A model generated the notes under the pieces. That model was not told the origin of the DNA. It saw nothing but the letters and a program-made list of their open reading frames with translations, and did not search any database. A stretch of 64,000 bases of DNA from Terriglobia bacterium (GTDB taxonomy: Bacteria > Acidobacteriota > Terriglobia > Terriglobales > Acidobacteriaceae): contig JAJPJE010000012.1 of assembly GCA_021324365.1 (NCBI GenBank), positions 1-64,000 on the forward strand, written 5' to 3'. The position numbers were made by a program, and so were the translations under genes. Positions 9,504-16,905 of this stretch are shown here, in pieces; the first letter of the stretch is position 1; each line of letters begins with the position of its first letter.

Positions 9504-9953
9504 TTACGCGGTAGTCTGTTGCTCCGCCGCTTGCAAGAGCCATCGCTCCATCTGCTCGTGTCCGACTAGTCCGGCTTGCTGAAAAACTAGACGTCCATCA
9601 CGAAAGACAGCGAAATTCGGAATGCCCTGAACGCGAAATTGTGCTGCCAACTCCGGGTGGCGTTCCGTATCCACTTTCACGACGATTGCGCGCCCCGCGA
9701 GATCGGCGGCTGTTTGTGCAACCTCGGGTGCGGCCATTCGGCACGGGCCGCACCATGCCGCCCAGAAATCCACCAGCACGGGAACACGAGCATTGCTGAT
9801 AATTTGATCGAAAGACTCTCGATCGGCGGCAATCGGCTCGGCCATCGGAGGCAAAGTAGCCTTGCAAGCGCCGCAACGTCCGGTGTCACTCAGATGTTTT
9901 GCCGGAACTCGATTCTTCGCACCACATTTCTGACACGAACGGACAATGGCCAT
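9504..9953 (-). CDS. trxC: Thioredoxin with N-terminal zinc finger (TrxC/thioredoxin-2 type)
   Basis: This disulfide reductase of 149 residues has an N-terminal zinc ribbon with two Cys pairs (CQKCG and CGAC) and a thioredoxin fold with the active site WCGPC. That combination defines thioredoxin 2. The start at 9953 is supported by a GGGAGG ribosome binding site and by the fit of the zinc finger to the start; a longer frame upstream has no support. It lies 71 bases downstream of the peptidase gene of the RiPP-like locus on the same strand, so co-transcription is possible. The zinc-finger form often responds to oxidative stress. Confidence 0.92.
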   Translation of the reverse strand: MAIVRSCQKCGAKNRVPAKHLSDTGRCGACKATLPPMAEPIAADRESFDQIISNARVPVLVDFWAAWCGPCRMAAPEVAQTAADLAGRAIVVKVDTERHPELAAQFRVQGIPNFAVFRDGRLVFQQAGLVGHEQMERWLLQAAEQQTTA

Positions 9954-10024
9954 GACAGCCTCCCGTTGTGAAGATGCGAAATTAAGAGAAGGGGCGCAGG
10001 AAAATGTTCCCCATCTGTTTTGGC

Positions 10025-10462
10025 TCAGGAGCGGAGCCGTTCCAGAACGGGCGGAAGCAGCCGGAACTGGACTGCTTTTCGGATCCAGCTCAGCACTGTT
10101 CTGGGCACGCGTTCCGTCACCCGCGCGAGACCCAGTAACTCGGCGCAATTCACAGCAGGATCGTCATAGGCGAGGGCATCGCCACGAGTGATCAGGACGG
10201 GAACTCCGGCGACAAGGTCTTGGCGCAGCACGCGATGTACGAAGATGCGCTCGTCGCGGCTAAACGCCACAATGTCATTTACGTTAACCTCAGGTATTGT
10301 TGCCGTTCGAACCTCAACCACGTCACCCGGCCAGAGCGCCGGCAACATGCTGGTTCCTGTCACGCATAGAGATGCGCGTCCGTACGAACGCAATGCTGCT
10401 ATGAACAGCCGGCATTTCTGGCGATGGTCAGCGTTTACGACAACCTGCGGTTGAAGCGACAT
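10025..10462 (-). CDS. Soluble S24/S26 signal-peptidase-like protease of RiPP-like locus
   Basis: The 145-residue product matches the catalytic core of the signal-peptidase/LexA fold. The nucleophile region is GTSMLPALWPGD (S38), and a second box is NDIVAFSRDERIFVHRVL. H76 occupies the place where the Sec11-like branch uses His rather than Lys. It has no membrane helix, so unlike true signal peptidases it should work in the cytosol. The ATG at 10462 lies inside the 3' end of the small precursor gene (28-base overlap, different frame). From the family and the neighbours I infer leader removal from the modified peptide; this is not proven. Confidence 0.75.
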   Translation of the reverse strand: MSLQPQVVVNADHRQKCRLFIAALRSYGRASLCVTGTSMLPALWPGDVVEVRTATIPEVNVNDIVAFSRDERIFVHRVLRQDLVAGVPVLITRGDALAYDDPAVNCAELLGLARVTERVPRTVLSWIRKAVQFRLLPPVLERLRS

Positions 10463-10602
10463 TGTGCCTGTGTGGTCTGAACTTTTCCGCAAGCTAGAGC
10501 CATTGTCTCGAAGACCTTCTCATGACGGAATGAAGGCTTCTCGTAGGGACGCTTGGCCGGAACTGTCGGCTTGTCGTCGGACTGATTCGAATCACCCACC
10601 AT
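10435..10602 (-). CDS. Candidate RiPP precursor peptide (55 aa)
   Basis: This small frame lies between the radical SAM gene and the peptidase gene. ATG at 10602 follows GGAG closely, and an in-frame TGA sits four codons upstream, so the start is well constrained. The peptide has a polar, Asp-containing N-terminus, then PYEKPSF (residues 19-25), then VFETMALACGK (30-40) and a tail with C48 and TQAQC. YxxPx(L/F) is the leader motif recognised by PqqD-like RRE proteins in lasso-peptide systems, which fits the adjacent PqqD homologue. The likely core is the C-terminal part with two Cys (C38, C48) and Thr/Gln. Expression and modification are inference. Confidence 0.65.
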   Translation of the reverse strand: MVGDSNQSDDKPTVPAKRPYEKPSFRHEKVFETMALACGKVQTTQAQCRFNRRLS

Positions 10603-10696
10603 ACTCTCCGCTCAATCGTGACTTCAGCTTGCTTAAATATATGCTAGCGCCGCCTGCAGGAGTCGCAATTGGCGAGCCTGATTCCGTTGCGCAGCA

Positions 10697-11779
10697 TTAC
10701 CAGAGCGCTTGAATCTGGACGAGTGGAGCTTGCGCAACTTCTGGTCCAGAACTCATCTCCGCCAGCCCTGCTTTTATCAGAGACTTCTCGCAATCCGCGG
10801 ATGACGGCCCGCGCATGTCGCCTTCCATATACGCCAGGCCGGGGCAGCGCGTACAGCCAGACACATGATTGCATCCAGAACAGGTGTGCAGATCGCGAAC
10901 CCGGATGCTGCGAATCTGATTCATCTGCTTGGAGTGCAGCCAGACATCCTCGAGCGACTGCTGGCGTAGATTCCCGCAAGCTACCGGAAACTGCACGCAA
11001 GGGAACACATCGCCGTAAGGCGACACGTATACGGAAGTATGCCCCGCGCTGCACGGGACGCTCTCGAGCAGATCGTCCGTGACCGGACCGGAAGGTCTAC
11101 AGAACTCGTTCACATCTCCAACTAGAGTCGAATCCTGAAAAACTCTCGCAATGTCGGGCTGAGCGATTCGATGCTTCACGACTGACGCGTCGCCGTCCAT
11201 CTTTGGCGTGATCGTCGGGTCCATGGTGAACTTTACGCCCAGTTCCGCTGCTAGCGTTTGCACTTGGGGATAGTCGACGATATTCGCACGCATCAAGGGG
11301 CATGAGATCACCGTGTTCAGTCCCTGATCGCGCAAGAAACGTATCGCTTTAAGGGAACGATCGAGTGATCCGCCAACCTTGGTGATCGCATCATGCACGT
11401 CTGCGCGGTGCGAATAAATGCTGATCTGGACTTCGCCGATATGCAGTTCACGCAACCGTTCCGCCTGCTCCGGGCCGATGAGCATACCATTGGTCTTGAT
11501 TTTGACGGCGAACATCAACGAACGTGCGTAAGTCAGAATTTCAAAAAAATCTTTTCGCAGGAACGGCTCGCCGCCACTAAGAGTAAGAATCAGCGTGCCA
11601 GTCGCCGCGGCTTGCTGCAGCACTCGCTTGATCTCATCGGTGGTCATTTCGCCGTGGTCATCGTGGTCGAGATAACAGTGCACGCAGCGTTCGTTGCAGC
11701 GGTAAGTAACGTCGAGGTGCAGGCTAAAGGGGATGCCAAGTGAAAGTGCGCGCGCGGTGACTTCGTCCATCAAACTCAC
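10697..11779 (-). CDS. Radical SAM/SPASM peptide-modifying enzyme
   Basis: The iron-sulfur site that cleaves S-adenosylmethionine is seen in CNERCVHC (CX3CX2C), followed by GGEPFLR and the TNG motif. The C-terminal SPASM region is Cys-rich (PCSAGH, PCVQF, CSGC, CTRC, DCEKS) and should hold auxiliary clusters, as in enzymes that modify ribosomal peptides. I chose GTG at 11779: GGAG lies eight bases upstream, and GTG overlaps the PqqD stop as GTGA. ATG at 11770 has poorer spacing. The product is 360 residues. The chemistry (thioether, C-C link, epimerisation) cannot be told from sequence. Confidence 0.88.
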   Translation of the reverse strand: MSLMDEVTARALSLGIPFSLHLDVTYRCNERCVHCYLDHDDHGEMTTDEIKRVLQQAAATGTLILTLSGGEPFLRKDFFEILTYARSLMFAVKIKTNGMLIGPEQAERLRELHIGEVQISIYSHRADVHDAITKVGGSLDRSLKAIRFLRDQGLNTVISCPLMRANIVDYPQVQTLAAELGVKFTMDPTITPKMDGDASVVKHRIAQPDIARVFQDSTLVGDVNEFCRPSGPVTDDLLESVPCSAGHTSVYVSPYGDVFPCVQFPVACGNLRQQSLEDVWLHSKQMNQIRSIRVRDLHTCSGCNHVSGCTRCPGLAYMEGDMRGPSSADCEKSLIKAGLAEMSSGPEVAQAPLVQIQALW

Positions 11780-12105
11780 AGTTTCGTCTCCGGCGTCGGC
11801 AAAACAACCTGCGGATTTCGAGGCAGCGGCTGTTCCGAGACCTGCAGGATGCCGTGCTGCGAACCTTCCCTGACGAATGCCGCGGCGTCCTCCAGTGCAG
11901 CATCGAATCCCACTTCGAACTCCGCACACACTTGGTTACGAACAATCTGTTCCAAAGTGCTATCGCCATCCGCGGAATTCCATATGCAACTCGCCACCGC
12001 GTTTAACGTGAAGAGACTGGAATCTTCCGGGCTGATCACCACAATTTCGCCGCCCATCATGCGGGCTGCCACTGCCTCGCTGCGCCCTACGTAAAGCGAT
12101 CTCAT
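11776..12105 (-). CDS. PqqD-like RiPP recognition protein
   Basis: This is a 109-residue PqqD-family protein, the winged-helix RRE that holds a leader peptide for its modifying enzyme. The visible PqqD features are GGEIVVISPEDSSLFTLNAVASCIWNSADGDST (residues about 17-49) followed by a helix with DAALEDAAAFVREG. The ATG at 12105 overlaps the stop of the kinase-like gene (ATGA), and the gene overlaps the radical SAM start by four bases, so the three are translationally coupled. A longer start at 12120 is possible. The YxxPxF motif of the nearby small peptide is the probable ligand. Confidence 0.82.
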   Translation of the reverse strand: MRSLYVGRSEAVAARMMGGEIVVISPEDSSLFTLNAVASCIWNSADGDSTLEQIVRNQVCAEFEVGFDAALEDAAAFVREGSQHGILQVSEQPLPRNPQVVLPTPETKL

Positions 12106-12938
12106 GCGACTAGTTTCCATATCTCCGGATTCGGAAGGAATTCCATTTGCCTGACCGGCACGATTCTTATGAAGCGCAACGCCGCCGCGAGTACTCGCTC
12201 CAGCCAAAGCGGTTCTTTGGCAAAAAACAGAATATTACGCATTACCGCGTGAAGGGCCGATGATCTAACCATGGCGCTGATGCGATTCAGTGGCGCGTGT
12301 CGCAGAATGAACGTCGCGTCCAGCGGTGCCGAGATCGCCTCCCCGGGACGCGCCAATTCGCCATAGAACGGTGTTCCGAATGCACGGTACGCCTCGCCAT
12401 CCGGCAGCACAAAGGAAATCTCATCGCTGAGAAGATGTACGGAACTCCCGGCCAGCCGGCACATGGTTGTTTTGCCGGAACCGGACGGTCCGGCGAATAG
12501 ATACGCTTTATTCCCCGTTATGGCGCTTGCCGAGTGGACGAGAAAACCACCGCGTTCGACCAGGAGCAAGGAATATACGACACGCAAAACCGAATCAATC
12601 GCATATGGACTCGGCGCCTGCTCGATCCGGCCGCGCCCAGTCTTCATGTTCCAGTCGGCGCGAAAATCTCCGCGACGCATGTAGACAGATGAGCCAGTTG
12701 TCTGAACCGCAAGATCTTCGTCGGGATCCTCTGTCATCCGCTGCAAACTGATATCGAATGCCGCTACCGTGTTGCGGGTGCGAGATTGAAATCCGGCGTA
12801 ACGCTGCTCCAGCAGCTTCAGAAATTGCGGATCGTCTACGCGCAGACAGATAGCCAGACCGCCGACGTCGACCGTAAAGCTGGAGTTCGCGGCGTTGGTT
12901 GTCTTGCGCTCGGACTCTCGAGAGCAAAGGCTCGCCAT
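12102..12938 (-). CDS. HPr kinase/HprK-like P-loop ATPase
   Basis: The 278-residue protein has a Walker A loop GPSGSGKTT in the middle, preceded by LLLVERGGFLVHSAS and followed by SDEISFV as a Walker-B-like acidic pair. This is the layout of the HPr-Ser kinase C-terminal domain as found in RiPP loci, for example phosphorylated lasso peptides such as paeninodin. It starts the operon HprK-PqqD-rSAM. It may phosphorylate the precursor or use ATP in another step; this is inference. The start is uncertain: ATG at 12938 lacks a strong ribosome binding site and a TTG at 12968 is an alternative. Confidence 0.78.
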   Translation of the reverse strand: MASLCSRESERKTTNAANSSFTVDVGGLAICLRVDDPQFLKLLEQRYAGFQSRTRNTVAAFDISLQRMTEDPDEDLAVQTTGSSVYMRRGDFRADWNMKTGRGRIEQAPSPYAIDSVLRVVYSLLLVERGGFLVHSASAITGNKAYLFAGPSGSGKTTMCRLAGSSVHLLSDEISFVLPDGEAYRAFGTPFYGELARPGEAISAPLDATFILRHAPLNRISAMVRSSALHAVMRNILFFAKEPLWLERVLAAALRFIRIVPVRQMEFLPNPEIWKLVA

Positions 12939-13087
12939 TAAGGGTAGTTGAAGGGTACCCGAGGCCAAAACCTCATTGCAAAGGGAATATGTCGGGACGA
13001 ACCTGCGTATGCATGGGCGGTGGGCTGATGACAGTTATCCTTATCCATTCACCCCGTCTATGCCGGGCGGCGTAGAATTGTGCCGTT

Positions 13088-13618
13088 ATGAATATATACT
13101 TCCTGCGGCATGCAAGCGCCGGGTCTCACAAGGCAAGTCCAGCGGCAGACGAGAAGCGTCCGCTCGACGCAGAAGGAATCGAACAGTGCGGCATGGTCGG
13201 CCGCGCATTGGCGGCGATGGATGTGGAAGTCGAGGCGGTGATTTCCAGCCCGTTAAAACGCGCCAGCCAGACGGCTACTCTGGTTGCGCGGGAAATTGGT
13301 CATGAGAAGGAAATTGAGTTCTCGGATGCGCTTCGTCCCGAGGCGGACTACCGAGCCTTTCAACAGCTTCTGCAGAATCACGCTAATAAAGATGACATCA
13401 TGGTCGTAGGGCACAACCCTAACCTGAGCGAGTTTCTTAGCCTGCTGATTACTGATGGTGCCGCGCGTTCCGCTGTGGAGTTGCGCAAAGGTGCCGTCGC
13501 CAAGGTTCCGCTCGATGGCAACTCCTGGATGCTGCAATGGTGCTTTACACCAAAGGCGCTGCGTTCCGTTCAGGATGGTGGGGGGGCCAAATCGCGGCCG
13601 AAGACCTCTCGGAAGTAG
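13088..13618 (+). CDS. sixA: Phosphohistidine phosphatase SixA
   Basis: This histidine-phosphatase-superfamily enzyme has 176 residues. The phosphate-accepting His is H8 in FLRHASAG (RHG-type box), and the second His lies in VVGHNPNLSE. Family members remove phosphate from phosphohistidine in His-Asp relay or PTS proteins. The C-terminal 25 residues are basic and low in complexity, and their coding overlaps the 3' end of the opposite-strand ppx gene by 49 bases. The gene is divergent from the kinase-like gene, with a shared intergenic region of about 150 bases. Confidence 0.87.
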   Translation: MNIYFLRHASAGSHKASPAADEKRPLDAEGIEQCGMVGRALAAMDVEVEAVISSPLKRASQTATLVAREIGHEKEIEFSDALRPEADYRAFQQLLQNHANKDDIMVVGHNPNLSEFLSLLITDGAARSAVELRKGAVAKVPLDGNSWMLQWCFTPKALRSVQDGGGAKSRPKTSRK

Positions 13619-15096
13619 GCTGCTTCCTTCGAGAGACTCCACGACTCCAACTCTGCACCACCGCGTTTCGTTTCCAGCTTTATCAGCACGGTACCATCGT
13701 TCACCCGCGCTTTCACTCGCTTTACTGCTCCGCGTCTGCCCTGGTCCAAAGCCCGAGCCATTCTTAGCAGCACGACCGCCCGCGGGATCAGGCTTCGCTG
13801 CGACAGTGGCACAGACCGGATGGGACGATCAGTTGTAGAGGGTCTGGTTTTCCCTAGATAACGTGCGATCGCGGCGATGACTCGCCTCTGCTCCGTGGAG
13901 TAGCCGAATATCTCCGAGTTGGCGATCAGGTAATAGGTATGCCGGTGCCGCCCAGTACGATTGATAAAGGAACCAGCATCGCTTAGAACTGCGGCGGCCG
14001 AAATCCACTCGCGATAATCAGGCGGAAGCCGATGCACCTGCCGCAATTCGTGAAAAAGTTGCAAAGCGAGGTCCTGTACGTGTTCCGCCGTCGACATCTG
14101 TACGGCATACTTCGCCGCAGTCTCGCGTAATGCTGCAATTCGTTCCGACTCGATGCGCCGGTGAATGGACGCGCGCCGGTCGTATTCTGCCGCCATCTGC
14201 GCAAGCAATCCATCGCGCAATCCCAATGCTGAGTAGCGGAATCCCGGAAGTCCAATCCGCTCGATCAGTTCGCGATAGACAAACGCGCCGGCAATAATGA
14301 TTTCCGCGCGTCTTGGACCCAGGCCGGGAAGCTTCTTTCGCTGCTCCAGGCTCAGTTTGGAAAGCTTGCTGGTGATTCGGTTCAGCGCAGCACGCGGCAC
14401 CGTAACAGCCTTCCCATGCTCCACGTCTTCGCGGCCCGCTGCAATCCCGGCCAGCGCAGCCGCTGTCCCTGATGTCGCGATTGTCATTTGCACATCGCCT
14501 TTGCGCATTCGCCCGCGCAGCCGCGAGATCTCCTCGGCGATGAATTCCTGCATTCGCTCCAACTGCTTCTTCTTCGGAGGATCGTCGGGCAGAAACTCCT
14601 GCGTCAGACGAACGGCGCCGAGCGGCAAGCTGATCATGGACCGAATCTGTCCATCAACCGAGACGGTCACCTCGCAGCTGCCCCCTCCCAGATCTACTAG
14701 CATTAACCTTGACGCAGAGATGTGGCCGCGTGAGAGCACGCCCAGGTGGATCAGGCGTCCTTCCTCCAGCCCCGAGATAACCTCAACTCTCCAGCCCGTA
14801 ACGGAGCGTACCCACTCAACGAAACTGGCGGCGTTTTGCGCGTCACGCAGGGCGCTGGTTGCCACAACTTTAACCTGATCTGCATGAAATGTTTGCGTTG
14901 CTTTGTGAAAGCGCCGCAGCACTTTCACCGTCGCATCAATCGCTTGTGGATCGAGAATGCCGGAAGAGAACACTGTGCCGCCCAGGCGTGTGACTTCGCG
15001 ATCTTCGTGGATCACGCGCAGGCGATGTGTCTCAAGGGCGGCAATTTTCAATCGACAGGAGTTGGCGCCGATATCAACCGCTGCAAAAATTGGCAT
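13570..15096 (-). CDS. ppx: Ppx/GppA exopolyphosphatase family protein with C-terminal HD-like domain
   Basis: This enzyme of 508 residues degrades polyphosphate or (p)ppGpp-related substrates. The actin-like ATPase fold begins AAVDIGANSCRLKI; a second phosphate loop is LVDLGGGSCEVTV, and ATSGTAAALAG is also typical. The C-terminal part (about residues 320-490) contains the HD-like helical region with HELRQVHRLPPDYREWISAAAVLSDAGSF split around further His residues. The start ATG at 15096 fits the beginning of the ATPase fold, although start codons at 15144-15153 are possible. The 3' end overlaps sixA tail to tail. Confidence 0.88.
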   Translation of the reverse strand: MPIFAAVDIGANSCRLKIAALETHRLRVIHEDREVTRLGGTVFSSGILDPQAIDATVKVLRRFHKATQTFHADQVKVVATSALRDAQNAASFVEWVRSVTGWRVEVISGLEEGRLIHLGVLSRGHISASRLMLVDLGGGSCEVTVSVDGQIRSMISLPLGAVRLTQEFLPDDPPKKKQLERMQEFIAEEISRLRGRMRKGDVQMTIATSGTAAALAGIAAGREDVEHGKAVTVPRAALNRITSKLSKLSLEQRKKLPGLGPRRAEIIIAGAFVYRELIERIGLPGFRYSALGLRDGLLAQMAAEYDRRASIHRRIESERIAALRETAAKYAVQMSTAEHVQDLALQLFHELRQVHRLPPDYREWISAAAVLSDAGSFINRTGRHRHTYYLIANSEIFGYSTEQRRVIAAIARYLGKTRPSTTDRPIRSVPLSQRSLIPRAVVLLRMARALDQGRRGAVKRVKARVNDGTVLIKLETKRGGAELESWSLSKEAAYFREVFGRDLAPPPS

Positions 15097-15490
15097 CTTT
15101 GGCTCTGTAGGTGGAGTGGCAGGAAGTTTCGGCGAAACCTGCACCCCTTCCAATGTTTCACGTAAAGTCGTGCCGTCGCAAGCCTTTCATGCCGGCAAGT
15201 TCGGCAATGCCAGCAACTTACACGGAATGTATGAGCTCGCTTGCCGCAGACTGCATTAGAGGCGCTCCCATCTGGGTCGAATCGTGCCCAACCTGTTGAT
15301 AATTAACAATCCGGGAGGTCGCCTCCCAAAATCGAATGGTACAAGCCTCTCATTTACAGTAGCTTAGGATCAATTATTAACGGAGTATTAAATATCGCTC
15401 CCCATGCGGGTTTTCGACAGCGCTTCGCTTTACTTCCTCTCGCCGCGCAGTTTAGTCTCTAGGTTGAACGACTGACCAGGAGCAGATTCT
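15097..15490. other. Non-coding region between ppx and the 66-aa gene, with a perfect small hairpin
   Basis: No convincing coding frame is seen in these about 390 bases. The region separates divergent transcripts and should hold both promoters, but I could not fix -35/-10 boxes. At 15313-15327 there is a perfect 6-bp hairpin, GGGAGG-TCG-CCTCCC, in an AT-rich flank. It could be an operator or 5' leader structure; no regulator is known. Confidence 0.4.
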
Positions 15491-15691
15491 GTGACAGAAC
15501 AGCAACATCGCGAACGCATTTGGATTTCTCCGCAGAAGTTCTGGGCCGTTACCAAGAACATGTCTTCGGAAGAAACCGAGAAGCTAATGGATACGGTTTA
15601 CAAACTTGCTCAGGAAGAGCGGTTGGATTTGCTCAAGAAGTTTGAATTCATCTCTGTTGGCGACCCCTATCAACGTCGCCAAGCCTGCTGA
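15491..15691 (+). CDS. Small conserved-looking hypothetical protein (66 aa)
   Basis: GTG start at 15491 with a clear AGGAG eight bases upstream supports this gene despite its length. The product is charged and helical, with WISPQKFWAVTKNM followed by SSEETEKLMDTVYKLAQEERLDLLKKFEF. There is no signal peptide, Cys cluster or known motif. It could be a small regulatory or adaptor protein; I do not recognise the family. An 8-bp hairpin spans its stop codon. Confidence 0.6.
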   Translation: MTEQQHRERIWISPQKFWAVTKNMSSEETEKLMDTVYKLAQEERLDLLKKFEFISVGDPYQRRQAC

Positions 15692-15703
15692 TCTGCAGCA
15701 GGC
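15683..15703 (+). terminator. Perfect 8-bp hairpin across the stop of the 66-aa gene
   Basis: GCCTGCTG pairs with CAGCAGGC around a five-base loop; the TGA stop lies in the stem. It stands between two convergent genes, so it may end transcription from either side. No T-run follows, which makes a simple intrinsic terminator less certain. Confidence 0.45.
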
Positions 15704-15739
15704 ACACCGGCCCGCGGCCGAGTCCAGTCATTCCAGAGT

Positions 15740-16432
15740 TCATTTTGGCAGGACGAACCGATAGCCTGCACCCCTCACTGTACGCAGGAACTTGGGGTGG
15801 TTTGGATCGCGCTCGATCTTGTCCCGTAGCTTGCTGACGTAAACATCCACCGAGCGTGGGCTGACGAAGCGGCTGTTTCCCCATATTGCCTGCAACAGCC
15901 GGTCTCGGCTGAAAACTAGCCCCGGCGATCGTGCGAGAAACTCAAGCAGCCGGAATTCGAGCGTGGTCGTCTTCACCTCTTTGTCGCCCACGCGCAGAAC
16001 CATCGCGGAGAGATCCAATTCGACCTCGCCAAACCGGATTACCGTTCCTGGAACGCTACCGCTCGTCCGCCTGAGCACCGCCTCGATCCGCGCCAACACT
16101 TCTCGCGGACTGAACGGCTTCGTAATGTAGTCGTCGGCACCGCACTCCAATCCGATCACGCGGTCGTCTTCGCTGATCCGTGCTGTAATGAAGATCACAG
16201 GAATTGAAGCTATTTGCGCAAGACTGCGAATCCTCCGGCAAGCATCCAATCCGCTCTCCCCCGGCAACATGATGTCGAGCAAGAACAGTGCCGGGGGCTC
16301 TGCCTGCGCCCGTGCCAGCGCCGGTTCCACCCGCTCGAAAACCGACGCTTCGTAGCCGGCTGCATCGAGGTGAAACTTCAGAAGCCCGGAGATGTCGGCC
16401 TCGTCTTCGACGACAAAAATCGACTGCTTCAT
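15740..16432 (-). CDS. OmpR/PhoB-type response regulator
   Basis: The 230-residue two-domain regulator has a receiver domain (residues 1-120) with the acidic pair in VVEDEAD, the phospho-acceptor Asp in LLDIMLPG, Thr in VIFITAR and Lys in DYITKPFSP. The C-terminal winged-helix DNA-binding domain (about 130-228) contains LLEFLARSPGLVFSRDRLLQAIWG and the recognition region RSVDVYVSKLRDKIE. No sensor kinase is encoded beside it, so it is an orphan in this window. Target genes are unknown. Confidence 0.92.
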   Translation of the reverse strand: MKQSIFVVEDEADISGLLKFHLDAAGYEASVFERVEPALARAQAEPPALFLLDIMLPGESGLDACRRIRSLAQIASIPVIFITARISEDDRVIGLECGADDYITKPFSPREVLARIEAVLRRTSGSVPGTVIRFGEVELDLSAMVLRVGDKEVKTTTLEFRLLEFLARSPGLVFSRDRLLQAIWGNSRFVSPRSVDVYVSKLRDKIERDPNHPKFLRTVRGAGYRFVLPK

Positions 16433-16603
16433 GCGTTTCCCGGCCCTTAACCGTAAGTTCGTGGCGCGAGTCTGAAACTAGCTTGCGACTGTGAATTCGC
16501 GGTTAATGCCATGTAAAAACGCGTTTACAGGAAGCGGTTCACCTGGGTACAGCTCTTGATTTGGAGGTTCGCTTCATCATCCTTTAACCGGTGACACGTA
16601 TAA

Positions 16604-16746
16604 ATGGCTCGAATGGAGCCGATTTTCGATACCCTGATTCTCTCGGATCTCCACATGGGATCGGAACTCAACCGTGCTAGTGATGCGGTTCGCATGTTAA
16701 AGCGCATGCGTTCCAACGGCTGATCTTGCTGGGCAACGTCAAATAA
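16604..16746 (+). pseudogene. Remnant of a calcineurin-like metallophosphoesterase (LpxH/UDP-diacylglucosamine hydrolase-like)
   Basis: Between the regulator and galE an ATG at 16604 opens a 39-codon frame reading MEPIFDTLILSDLHMGSEL, with the metal-binding D-x-H of metallophosphoesterases. It stops at TGA (16721-16723). A shifted frame from 16711 reads FQRLILLGNV, which is the next expected block (LLGD...), and stops at TAA (16744-16746). So a frameshift, a GD-to-GN change and loss of the rest indicate a decayed gene. I see no further motif between it and galE. The remainder of 16433-16905 holds nothing else I can support. Confidence 0.55.
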
Positions 16747-16905
16747 TCCTTCAGCGAAGACCATGCCACGCGCATAAGCTGATCTGGCGAATTCCGGTCC
16801 ATTCAAGCGCTCTTCTTGCTTGAGTGGGGCAGTTCCTTACTTCATTTACGGTCCGTTCTCGACCACCATTTACAATCTTCGGTTGCTTTTTGCGCGGGAG
16901 AAATT

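Noticed and set aside
11776-12968. Lasso-peptide biosynthesis locus
   Set aside because: The kinase, PqqD-like protein and leader motif fit, but no asparagine-synthetase-like cyclase or transglutaminase-like protease is present; a radical SAM enzyme takes their place.
16525-16806. Minus-strand open frame of 93 codons before galE
   Set aside because: It is antisense to the metallophosphoesterase remnant and has no motif or ribosome binding site.
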